Assembly: GCF_014349155.1 (NCBI RefSeq) | Contig: NZ_JACSIT010000106.1 | Location: forward strand, 1-64,000 | From: Neolewinella lacunae | Lineage (GTDB): Bacteria > Bacteroidota > Bacteroidia > Chitinophagales > Saprospiraceae | Direction of reading: 5' to 3' | DNA length: 64,000 bases | The notes under the pieces: model-generated | The model's input: only the letters and a program-made list of their open reading frames with translations | Told to the model about the DNA's origin: nothing | The model's database searches: none | Program-made: the position numbers and the translations under genes | Shown here: one piece after another, positions 43,203 to 51,165 of the stretch | Layout: each line of letters starts with the position of its first letter | Numbering within the stretch: position 1 is the stretch's first letter

Positions 43203-43622
43203 TTAGTCCACCAGGTGGCTGGTTACGTCGTTGAACGTGGCACCGGTTTTGGGGTTAGGGCCCCACTTGTTGGCACCGGGCTGGCTATCCAGGCACATGA
43301 ACACGATCAGTACGATACCGCCTACGTAGGGAACCAGTACGATCAGGTACCACCAGCCACTGCGGCCAGTGTCGTGAAGGCGGCGAATGGCAACGGCCAG
43401 GCTGGGAACGAAGATGGCCAGGCCAAACAGGCCGATCAGACCGATCATCAGGAACATAGCGGTCTCTCCGCCTCCGACCAATGCGCCAAGGAGGGTACCC
43501 ACAGCGGCAAGGGCCAGATACACGAGCAAGTTGCCCAAAACGAAATACCAGTATTCGCTGCGACGGGAGCGCCCCGTGAATTCGGCGTACTTACTTAACG
43601 CCAACTTGTAATACTCAACCAT
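43203..43622 (-). CDS. DUF805 membrane protein
   Basis: 139 residues from ATG 43622 (MVEYYKLALSKYAEFTGRSRRSEYWYF). The family shows F.GR.RRSEYW near residue 16, three membrane helices (LLVYLALAAVGTLLGALV, MFLMIGLIGLFGLAIFVPSLAVAIRR, WWYLIVLVPYVGGIVLIVFMCL) and the LHDTGRSGWW motif between the second and third. The function of DUF805 is unknown; it sits in the inner membrane. Single gene. Confidence 0.9.
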   Translation of the reverse strand: MVEYYKLALSKYAEFTGRSRRSEYWYFVLGNLLVYLALAAVGTLLGALVGGGETAMFLMIGLIGLFGLAIFVPSLAVAIRRLHDTGRSGWWYLIVLVPYVGGIVLIVFMCLDSQPGANKWGPNPKTGATFNDVTSHLVD

Positions 43623-43820
43623 AGGTGATAGGAAGTTTTGATGGGTGAAAAAGTGATTGAAGGTAACTGGCCAAACGAAGGATTGACCCAAACGTTGATG
43701 GGGCGTAAATCGTTTGCGTTACGCCTTAAAGATAACAACTGTACAGGAATCTGCAATAGCCCCACCAGTTGCCCGCAGAATTTCGCTTTTGCACCCAGAC
43801 GGGCAAGGGAGCAGGAGTAG

Positions 43821-46472
43821 CTACTTCTTCAGCTTAAAACTGTACTCTACCATCTCCATGATGGGCATTCCGCGGCTGTCCTTTTGGGCGAGGTAAATAT
43901 CGATCGTGATCGTCTCGTCTTCTTCCTTTTCGCTGCTGTCGAAGGTCACGTTGATCACGCCCTGCTCCCCGGGCTGGTAGATCTTGGCGTTGTTGTGCTC
44001 GTAGGTCGTACAGTCGCAGGCCTGGATGAGCTGGATCTTGGCGGGCACCTTGCTCGTGTTGGTGAAGGTGTACTTGAAGCTGCGTTTTTCGCCTTTTTTC
44101 ACTTCGCCCAGCTGGATGGTGCGGGGCTTGAATTGCAGGACGGGCAGGCCAGCGATCTGCTTTTGTCCGTAGAGGCTGGAGAAGGGCGTAATGGTGTCGG
44201 TGGCGGCCACCGTTTTCAGGGGCAGTTCTGCTGCGGGGCTGGCGGCCTTTTTTACGCCAGCCTGGGCCCGGCTGGGGATGGCCTGGCGCTGGGGCGCGGC
44301 CGCAGGTGCGGGCTGTGGAACGGAGGAGCGGGGTTCGGCGCCGCGGCGGGGTCCTTCAATTTTGCGTTCAATGACGTCGCGGCGGATGATGATGCTCGTT
44401 GGGCCCTCCAGGATTTTAAACTCGGTGCGGCGGTTGAAATTGTGGGCCCGTTCCTGGGTCTCCTTATCGGGCAGGGCGTTGATGAAGGCATCGGTCAGTA
44501 CGTCGCCTTCGGAGAGGAAGTCGACGCGCTCGGCCAGGCGGGCGCTGACGGTTTGGGGCACCGTCTTGCCGTAGCCCTGGGTCTTGATCCGCCGGCCATC
44601 AATGCCGCCAGTGACGATGAGCCACTTGCGGGCATTGGCGGCGCGGCGCTTGCTCAGCGCCAGGTTATAAACGGCATCGCCACGGCTATCCGTGTGGGCA
44701 CCCAGCTCGATGACCAGGTCGGGGTACTGTTCCATGATGCTCTGCACTACGCGCAGGTCTCCTTCGGCGGCGGGCAGGATTTTATCGTCGCTGAAATCGT
44801 AAAGGATGTTCTCCAGCGTGATGGCCTCTTCAATGGCTACGGTATCGTAAAACTCCGTTGGCTCCACCGGCGCGGGGATGGGTTTGAGAAAGAAGACTTG
44901 CTGGAATTCCTTGCTCTCTTCCAATCCGAGGGTATTGATCTCTACAGTATCGGGGTAGTAGCCGGGGTGGGAGGCCACGATTTGGTACTGGGTTTCGAGG
45001 GCCAGCCCGAAGTCGAAGCGGTTGCCATCCGTGCGGCTTTTCTGCTGGCCAGCCCCGGCGGGGTTGCCGTTTACGAGGGGTTGCAGCTCAATGGTGCCGT
45101 TGGAAAGTGGCTGCTTGGCTTCGCTGAAGAGGCCCACCACCAGGTTGGCGTAGAGGCTGGCGATCTGGAAGGTGTAAATATCGTCGCAGCAGGTTTTGCT
45201 CTTCACGGAACGTCCACCCTCGCGGTTGCTGGTCATGAAGCCGACCAGTCCGTCGCCGAAGATGCTCAGGCTCTGGTCGTCGACGCTGCTGTTGAAGCCC
45301 GGCCCCATGTTTTGGGGGCTGCTCCATTCGCTGCCGTTCCAGGTGGCGTAAAACAGGTCAAGCCCCCCCATGGTGGGCAGCCCGTCGGTGGCGAAGTAAA
45401 GGTTTCCATCGTGGTAAAACGGCGTCCATTCATCACCAACGGTGTTGACGGTGGGGCCCAGGTTAATGGGTGCCCCGTACTTGCCGTCGCCTTCGTAGTT
45501 GGCGTAGTAGATGTCCATCCCCCCGAAGCCGCCAGCCATGTCGGAGACGAAAAACAATACTTCCCGACCGAAGAGCTCGCCAGTAGCGGGTTGCAGGGCC
45601 AGGTAGTCGTCGCTGTTGATGCCGCTTACGGGGTTGCCGCTTTTCCAGCCGTTGTCGTCGACGTCGCTGACGTAAATTTTGGCCCCGACGATGCGGTGGC
45701 TTTCCAGCTCCAGGCGGTTGTAGAGGAGTCGGCGGCCATCAGCACTAAGCGCCGGGTTGGCGGAGTGGACGCCGGGGCGGTTCACCTCTTTGCCCAACAC
45801 TTCGGGTTTGCCCCATTCGCCCTTGTTGTCTTTGGAGGCCATGTAGACCTGGCTGAACGTACCTTCCGCGTTGCCGCCCTGCACGATGGCTTCGCTGGAG
45901 AGCCAGGTAGAAAAGTAAAGCGTTTCCCCGTCGCTGGAAAGGACGGGAGAATACTCACTAAAGGACGCATTGACTTTGCGGCCCGCGTTTTCCAGGGTCA
46001 CTTCGCTGGTTTCCTGCGGAGCATCGCGGTACAACTTGATGCCTTCCAGCTCCAGCCTGGCCAGGGCGATGAGGCGTTCGTCTTCGGCGTGTTGCAGAAA
46101 ATTCTCGAAGTAGGTGCGGGCTTCGTCGTACTGCCCATCCATCTTCAGGGCCCGCGCGAAGTGGTAGCGGTGGACGTTGTTGGTCGTATCCCCCGGCTCC
46201 GCTTTACGGAAAACCTGGGTGTAAATGCGGACGGCCGAGGCGATGTCCCGCAGGTGCAGGTTCATCAGCGCAATGACGGGCCGCAGTTCCGGGTCTTCAC
46301 TTTGGTCGTAGGCTTCCTGGTAGTTCTGCAGGGCAACGAACCAGTTTTGCATGCTCCGGGCGGAGTCGGCGGCCCACAGCAGCTGCTCCTCCTTGGCCGC
46401 ACCCGAAAGAGGCTGGGCAAAGGCCGGTAAGGCGAGAAACAAGGCGAGGGATGCGGAAAGGATATATTTCAT
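43821..46472 (-). CDS. OmpA-family protein with PD40 repeats and a C-terminal DUF1573 domain
   Basis: 883 residues from ATG 46472, signal peptide ILSASLALFLALPAFAQ. Residues 20-170 are TPR-like (LLWAADSARSMQNWFVALQNYQEAYDQ). About 180-430 are PD40 propeller blades (SPVLSSDGETLYFSTW, NPALSADGRRLLYN). A carboxypeptidase-regulatory-like domain comes next. Then the peptidoglycan-binding OmpA domain (LVIELGAHTDSRGDAVYNLALSKRRAANARKWLI) at about 570-680. The last 110 residues are DUF1573 (LGEVKKGEKRSFKYTFTNTSKVPAKIQLIQACDCTTY). The linker between OmpA and DUF1573 holds APAAAP from a dispersed-repeat copy (44292-44309). A PorP/SprF gene is just upstream, a common T9SS/gliding pairing. Confidence 0.87.
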   Translation of the reverse strand: MKYILSASLALFLALPAFAQPLSGAAKEEQLLWAADSARSMQNWFVALQNYQEAYDQSEDPELRPVIALMNLHLRDIASAVRIYTQVFRKAEPGDTTNNVHRYHFARALKMDGQYDEARTYFENFLQHAEDERLIALARLELEGIKLYRDAPQETSEVTLENAGRKVNASFSEYSPVLSSDGETLYFSTWLSSEAIVQGGNAEGTFSQVYMASKDNKGEWGKPEVLGKEVNRPGVHSANPALSADGRRLLYNRLELESHRIVGAKIYVSDVDDNGWKSGNPVSGINSDDYLALQPATGELFGREVLFFVSDMAGGFGGMDIYYANYEGDGKYGAPINLGPTVNTVGDEWTPFYHDGNLYFATDGLPTMGGLDLFYATWNGSEWSSPQNMGPGFNSSVDDQSLSIFGDGLVGFMTSNREGGRSVKSKTCCDDIYTFQIASLYANLVVGLFSEAKQPLSNGTIELQPLVNGNPAGAGQQKSRTDGNRFDFGLALETQYQIVASHPGYYPDTVEINTLGLEESKEFQQVFFLKPIPAPVEPTEFYDTVAIEEAITLENILYDFSDDKILPAAEGDLRVVQSIMEQYPDLVIELGAHTDSRGDAVYNLALSKRRAANARKWLIVTGGIDGRRIKTQGYGKTVPQTVSARLAERVDFLSEGDVLTDAFINALPDKETQERAHNFNRRTEFKILEGPTSIIIRRDVIERKIEGPRRGAEPRSSVPQPAPAAAPQRQAIPSRAQAGVKKAASPAAELPLKTVAATDTITPFSSLYGQKQIAGLPVLQFKPRTIQLGEVKKGEKRSFKYTFTNTSKVPAKIQLIQACDCTTYEHNNAKIYQPGEQGVINVTFDSSEKEEDETITIDIYLAQKDSRGMPIMEMVEYSFKLKK
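44292..44309 (+). repeat. Dispersed-repeat copy in the OmpA-DUF1573 linker
   Basis: GGGCGCGGCCGCAGGTGC. Coding strand reads PAPAAAPQ at about residues 721-728, the same frame as the glycosyltransferase linker copy. Confidence 0.85.
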
Positions 46473-46598
46473 CGGTGGAGGCTGAAAGAACAAGGTTGGT
46501 GGGCGTGGGCCCGGAAACACTAACGCGCCGGGCAGCGGCAGGCTTGCAAGGGAAGCGTTAAGAGTTTGTCTGGAATATTTGAGAACTGATGGTCAATG

Positions 46599-46678
46599 AC
46601 TTATGGTTCTGGCTACACAAAAAAGAGCGCGCATAGTGGACTACGTAAGCTGTTTTTTGTGACGCCAGGTTCATAAGT
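46599..46678. repeat. Imperfect 80-bp inverted repeat
   Basis: ACTTATGGTTCTGGC (from 46599) against GCCAGGTTCATAAGT (to 46678) with three mismatches, and an inner CACAAAAAA/TTTTTTGTG pair. It lies between the PorP/SprF and OmpA genes. It could be a terminator or a small mobile remnant. Confidence 0.6.
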
Positions 46679-46714
46679 GCTTGATTATCAGGAAGCAAAA
46701 ATTTAGACATACTC

Positions 46715-47863
46715 TTATATCCTGGGGCAAAGCAGGGTGGGCGTCACCGTTGGTTTTTTGTAGATATTGAAGATGTAGGCCGCCGAAAGCTCGAAGGCCC
46801 CCTGGAAGTTGGTCACCGCTCGGGCCTGGCTCAGGGTGATGTCGTAGCTCAGGGCCGTGCGCAGTTGGGCAAAGTCGAAGCCGACCATCACCTTGGCCGC
46901 GTCGCTGGTGCGGTAGCCGAGGCCCAGGCGCAGGTCGAGGTCTTCCTTCAGGTTGCGGCTGCCCCAGGCCTGCAGCGAGATGGAGCTGCTTCCTGCGGAG
47001 TTCTGGAAAAACACCGTGGGCTGGAAGCGCCATTTTTCGCTCATTTCCAGGTCCAAACGCGCGTGGGCGTGGATGGTGCCCCGGCGGCGGCGGGTGTCTT
47101 CCGTTTCCATGGGGCCCGTATCTGGCCGTGGCACCGAGGCGGTATCCCGCCGGGTGAGGGACATCCGCTTGGGGGCCGTCAGGTGCAGCAGGGCAATGCC
47201 CGCCTCAAAGACGTTGTTTTTGTCGGGATCGATGAGCATCTTCAGTTTGACGCCCGCGTTGAGGTCATTGACGCTCTGGTTGTTGTCGTTCATGTTTCCC
47301 ATGCCGCCGCCGGAGCCACCCATGCCCATGCCATCCAACTCACTGCGGCCAGTCATGCCCTGTCCGCCCAGTTCATCATCAATGTTGAGCTGCTGGTTGA
47401 GTACCCCCTCGGGCGTCAAGCCGTAGGAGATGCTGCCGTACTGAACGCCTAGCGTTACGATATTGGTCCGCTTTTTATCCAGCGAAAGGTGGTAAGAACC
47501 GCTAAAGCCGAAAAAATTCTGGACGATGTCCAGGGAGATTCTCTGGTCAGGAGTGCTATTCACCCCGGTTACACCGGAATTGTCGTTGACCAGGCTGAGG
47601 CCCACCCCAATCCAGTCTTGTTTGCGAAAGGCAAAAGGCAAGGGCGCATCCACGTAAAGCGTGGGGGATTTGATATCATTGAGGCTGTGCCACTGCCCAC
47701 GGTAGATGCCCCCGGCCCGGATGGAACCCGAAAAAGCCCCCGTGTTGGCGGGGTTGAGCCACAGGGGTGCGTAGTCGTGGAGGGTGTAATGGACGTCTTG
47801 CGCCCGCAGGCCAAAAGATCCGAGGGCGAGGCAGAGTAAAAAGAGTAGGCGGCTACAGCGCAT
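46715..47863 (-). CDS. PorP/SprF-family type IX secretion membrane protein
   Basis: 382 residues from ATG 47863, signal peptide LLFLLCLALGSFGLRAQ. Family features: DVHYTLHDYAPLWLNPANTGAFSGSIRAGGIYRGQW right after the signal, followed by beta strands of an outer-membrane barrel (VTLGVQYGSISYGLT, VMVGFDFAQLRTALSYDITLS) and a C-terminal barrel strand. A Gly/Met-rich insert (GMGMGGSGGGMGNM, about 195-210) is unusual. These proteins help export or anchor T9SS adhesins. Followed on the same strand by the OmpA-family gene, the usual partner. A TATCTTGG motif on the minus strand near 47920 is close to the -7 consensus. Confidence 0.9.
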   Translation of the reverse strand: MRCSRLLFLLCLALGSFGLRAQDVHYTLHDYAPLWLNPANTGAFSGSIRAGGIYRGQWHSLNDIKSPTLYVDAPLPFAFRKQDWIGVGLSLVNDNSGVTGVNSTPDQRISLDIVQNFFGFSGSYHLSLDKKRTNIVTLGVQYGSISYGLTPEGVLNQQLNIDDELGGQGMTGRSELDGMGMGGSGGGMGNMNDNNQSVNDLNAGVKLKMLIDPDKNNVFEAGIALLHLTAPKRMSLTRRDTASVPRPDTGPMETEDTRRRRGTIHAHARLDLEMSEKWRFQPTVFFQNSAGSSSISLQAWGSRNLKEDLDLRLGLGYRTSDAAKVMVGFDFAQLRTALSYDITLSQARAVTNFQGAFELSAAYIFNIYKKPTVTPTLLCPRI

Positions 47864-47937
47864 GGGTTGGCGGTTATTCTTGGGAGTAAAGTGGGCGGCT
47901 GCTGGGCCGCCGGGAAGGCCCAAGATAAGCACAAATC

Positions 47938-48447
47938 CTACTTTCGCGCCATCGGCTCTTTATACACCGGTACCGTACTGCATGGCTCGCCGTACATGAT
48001 GGACTTTACCACGGGCCGCAGCTTGGCCGTGATGTCCAAATACGCCGAGGCAGGAACCGCTTTTTCCCCGCAGCCTTTGATCACTACGCGCTCGCCTTCA
48101 AATGCCTGGGCGTCAAGGCCCGCAATCGCCCGGTGGAAGTGCGCCCGCAGGTATTCTTCCTCCGTGCCCTGGTAAATATCGGCGGCAAAAGGACTGGCCG
48201 CAGCCGCCACCAGCATGTAGGCCCAGGCGGGAATGATGGCGTCGGCGGAACAGTAAACTAACAGGATTTTGTCCCGGTACTGACTAAAATCGTGCGCCCC
48301 AACGGCTTCGCGAAAGTCTTTTTCCTTCAAAATCAACTCCATGAAGAGGTGGTCTTTGAGGTCAAAAACGGCGAAGGGGGCCGCTGGCCAGTAGTCCTCA
48401 AGTTTGAGGGTGACGAGGCGGGAATTGGCGACTTTGTTGACGAGCAT
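47938..48447 (-). CDS. DUF2480 family protein
   Basis: 169 residues. Start ATG 48447 (MLVNKVANSRLVTLKLEDYWP) is set by the family's usual opening; the frame upstream is repeat DNA. Matches the family to the end: LKDHLFMELILKEKDFREAVGAHDFSQYRDK, YCSADAIIPAWAYMLVAAAASPF, RVVIKGCGEKAVPASAYLDIT and VKSIMYGEPCSTVPVYK. Found almost only in Bacteroidota; function unknown. The Cys residues in KGCG and EPCST suggest metal or iron-sulfur binding, which is inference. Confidence 0.92.
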   Translation of the reverse strand: MLVNKVANSRLVTLKLEDYWPAAPFAVFDLKDHLFMELILKEKDFREAVGAHDFSQYRDKILLVYCSADAIIPAWAYMLVAAAASPFAADIYQGTEEEYLRAHFHRAIAGLDAQAFEGERVVIKGCGEKAVPASAYLDITAKLRPVVKSIMYGEPCSTVPVYKEPMARK

Positions 48448-48470
48448 GGCGATTTGGCACTTCAGGAATT

Positions 48471-48553
48471 GGGCGCGGCCGCAGGTGCAAGTAAAGGGAT
48501 GAGGGAGCAATGCCTGCTCCTCCGTCTTTCCCCTTGCACCTGCGGCCGCGCCC
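48471..48553. repeat. Inverted pair of exact dispersed repeats, 83 bp
   Basis: Exact 19-mers at 48471-48489 (plus) and 48535-48553 (minus). The interior can also pair (GGGAGCA with TGCTCC), so the element is one near-complete hairpin. It lies 23 bases before the DUF2480 start. Confidence 0.95.
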
Positions 48554-48593
48554 TTTGAAACAATCCAGTTTTACAACGGGTTGAGCCTGCCTG

Positions 48594-51026
48594 CTAGGGT
48601 TTAACTTCTCCCTTGTTTTTTACCCATTTCTCCAGCCACTGGTCTTGCTCCCACAGCAGGTGGAAGATGGACTCGCGGGCCTGGTAGCCGTGGCTTTCCT
48701 TGGGCAACATGACCAGGCGGACGGTAGCACCCAGGCCTTTGAGCGCATTGAAATAGCGCTCGCTTTGCAGGGGGTAGGTGCCCGAATTATTGTCGGCCTC
48801 GCCGTGGACGAGCAGCAGGGGCGTCTTCATTTTTTCGGCGTGCATGAAGGGAGACATGGCGTTGTAGACCTCCGGCGCTTCCCAGTAATTGCGCTGCTCG
48901 CTCTGGAAGCCGAAGGGCGTCAGCGTCCGGTTGTAGGCACCGGAACGGGCGATGCCGGCGGCAAACAGGTTGCTGTGGCTCAACAGGTTGGCCACCATGA
49001 AGGCCCCGTAGCTGTGGCCACCCACCGCCACCCGCGTCCGGTCAATGTAGCCCAGCTTATCTACCGCGTCGATGGCGGCTTTGGCGTTGCCCACCAGCTG
49101 CTTGCGGAAACTGTCGTTGGGCTCCTCTTCGCCTTCCCCGACGATGGGGAAGGCCGCGTCATCCAGCACGACGTAGCCCCGCGTGACCCAGTAGATTGGG
49201 CTGCCGTAGGAGGGGTAGATGAATTCGTTGGGGTTGGAAGTCGTCTGGGCCGCACTGGCCTTGTCTTTGAATTCCCGGGGATAAGCCCAGAGGATCATCG
49301 GCATCTTTTCTTTTTTGCTGCGGTCGTAGCCCATCGGAAGGTAAAGGGTGCCGGAAAGTTCCAGGCCGTCTTCGCGCTGGTAGGTAATGACTTCTTTGTG
49401 GACCTCCCCGAGCGCCGCGAAGGGGTTGGCAAAGTCGGTCACCTGCGTCAGCTTGCCGCTTTTTACGTCGCGGAAGTAGTAGTTGGGGTAGTCCGTCGGG
49501 GATTCGATGCGGACCATCAGGCGGTTGGCAGCCGGGTCGTAGTCCTGGAGGTTTTCCAGCCGGTCGGTGTACTTCGATTGGTAGAGGCGTTCGGTTTTGC
49601 CGCTGCCGAGGTCGATCCGGTCGAGGAAGGGGAACTGCCCTTTTTCGGAGTAGCCATCGCCCAGCAGGAAGGCGGCGCCGTCTTGCAGGGCCAGCACGGT
49701 GCTGCCGTACCGGTTGTGGGTGGTGACGAAGCGACCGGGATCGCTGTACTGGTCCTGGTAATTGCGGTCGGCAATGATGGTGGGTTTCACACGGGCGTCT
49801 CCCGGGTTAAAGACGTAAGTTTTGGTGTTGCGGCTGTCCCACCACCGGTCGTAGGCGATGGCCGTGTCATCATCTCCCCACTGGATGCCGGCGAAGCGGT
49901 TGATGGTCTTGAGCATAGGGATGCCCTTGCCGGAGAAAGGCGGCGGGAGGCGGAACACTTCGTCGCGGAACGGCACTTCCTGCGCGGGGTCTCCCCCGTC
50001 GAGGGCTTCGACGTAGATGAGGGAGGAGGGGCGGTCTTGCCGCCAGCTGACGTTGCGGCGGCCGGGCTGGGTAGCCATGAAACCCTGTGGCAGGTCTTCG
50101 ATGAGGGGCACGGTATTGACGGTATTAACCTTGCTGCCGTCTTTGGCGTACACGGTGGTCACCTCCGGAAAGCGGCTGTAGGGGACGAGGTAGGAAAAGG
50201 GTCGCTCCAGCTGGGAGACCAGCACGTAGGCGCCGTCGGGGCTGAAGTTGATGCCCGCGTACATGCCCGTGGGCAAAAACGGCGTGACGCTGCCATCGAG
50301 GGCCACCCGAACGATGGTCGAGCGGGCCAACTGTTCAAAATTGTGCTCGTCGTTGGGGTTTTTCAGGAGGTCCTGGTAGGTCCTGTTCTGGGCCTTTTTG
50401 CCGTCGGCAGTGGATACGGTGGGTCCGGTGGGTACGGCCGTGGCCCCGTCGATGAGTTTTTTGCGGTCGGCGGGAAGCACCTTAACGAGGAGGGCCTGAC
50501 CGTCTTCGAACCAGTTGATGGCGTCGCCGAGGTTGGCGTTGATCGGCAGGGTAGTGGCATCGGTGACGCGGCGGGCGCTGGCTTTGGCCACGTCGAGTAC
50601 CCACAGTTCCACGCCCGTGCTGGTTGTGTGGGTCATGGCCACCAGGCGTTGGTCGGGGCTCCAGCTGAGGTTGGCCAGGCGGGGATTTTCGGGCAGGCCG
50701 GTTACGGGGGTGGCCTCGGCGGTGGTAGCGGCGATCTTGCGGACGGCCACGCGGTTGTAGTAGCGCGTCCGGCTGCCGATGTTCGTCACCGGGTCAATCC
50801 GCAGGCCCCCCAGGCGGAGTTCCTCGCGGCTCAACTCTTCAATGGAGCCGTAGGCGTCGCGGTAGAGGAGCACCATGTTTTCCCGGGTGTCATCCATCAG
50901 TACGATGGGCGCGAGGGGGACGTCGATGAGGTCGAGAATGGCTTTGTCGGGTTTCTGGTAGCCCAGGTTTTGGGCGGATAGGCAAAAGCTGACGAGCAGC
51001 AAAAGCAGTAAGGATAGATTACGCAT
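48594..51026 (-). CDS. Secreted S9 (prolyl oligopeptidase) family serine peptidase
   Basis: 810 residues from ATG 51026 (preceded by an in-frame TTG), signal peptide LSLLLLLLVSFCLSAQ. The propeller is in about 60-550 (NLSWSPDQRLVAMTH, GINFSPDGAYVLVSQ). The catalytic alpha/beta hydrolase follows: nucleophile Ser in GGHSYGAF (about 669), Asp in LVHGEADNNSGT, His in PKESHGYQAR. The DNN-S-G-T Asp site and the large size resemble glutamyl aminopeptidase-like S9 enzymes of Bacteroidota. Periplasmic peptide degradation is the likely role. Confidence 0.9.
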   Translation of the reverse strand: MRNLSLLLLLLVSFCLSAQNLGYQKPDKAILDLIDVPLAPIVLMDDTRENMVLLYRDAYGSIEELSREELRLGGLRIDPVTNIGSRTRYYNRVAVRKIAATTAEATPVTGLPENPRLANLSWSPDQRLVAMTHTTSTGVELWVLDVAKASARRVTDATTLPINANLGDAINWFEDGQALLVKVLPADRKKLIDGATAVPTGPTVSTADGKKAQNRTYQDLLKNPNDEHNFEQLARSTIVRVALDGSVTPFLPTGMYAGINFSPDGAYVLVSQLERPFSYLVPYSRFPEVTTVYAKDGSKVNTVNTVPLIEDLPQGFMATQPGRRNVSWRQDRPSSLIYVEALDGGDPAQEVPFRDEVFRLPPPFSGKGIPMLKTINRFAGIQWGDDDTAIAYDRWWDSRNTKTYVFNPGDARVKPTIIADRNYQDQYSDPGRFVTTHNRYGSTVLALQDGAAFLLGDGYSEKGQFPFLDRIDLGSGKTERLYQSKYTDRLENLQDYDPAANRLMVRIESPTDYPNYYFRDVKSGKLTQVTDFANPFAALGEVHKEVITYQREDGLELSGTLYLPMGYDRSKKEKMPMILWAYPREFKDKASAAQTTSNPNEFIYPSYGSPIYWVTRGYVVLDDAAFPIVGEGEEEPNDSFRKQLVGNAKAAIDAVDKLGYIDRTRVAVGGHSYGAFMVANLLSHSNLFAAGIARSGAYNRTLTPFGFQSEQRNYWEAPEVYNAMSPFMHAEKMKTPLLLVHGEADNNSGTYPLQSERYFNALKGLGATVRLVMLPKESHGYQARESIFHLLWEQDQWLEKWVKNKGEVKP

Positions 51027-51165
51027 CAAAAGACTAAAATTTTCAGTGGTTAGCGGAGTGCCCCCGGGGAGCGGTGGAAGGTACGGCTTCCCGCGGATTT
51101 TTTTGCTTGGCGCACGCCAGGTTTGTCAATTGCGGAGGTCGCAGCTTTCCCGCCCTTATCCTCCG

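Noticed and set aside
46226-46262. Possible extra repeat copy in the OmpA gene (CGCAGGTGCAGG, protein NLHLRD)
   Set aside because: Only the GCAGGTGCA half matches; the GGGCGC half is missing, and the stretch fits a TPR helix, so chance is likely.
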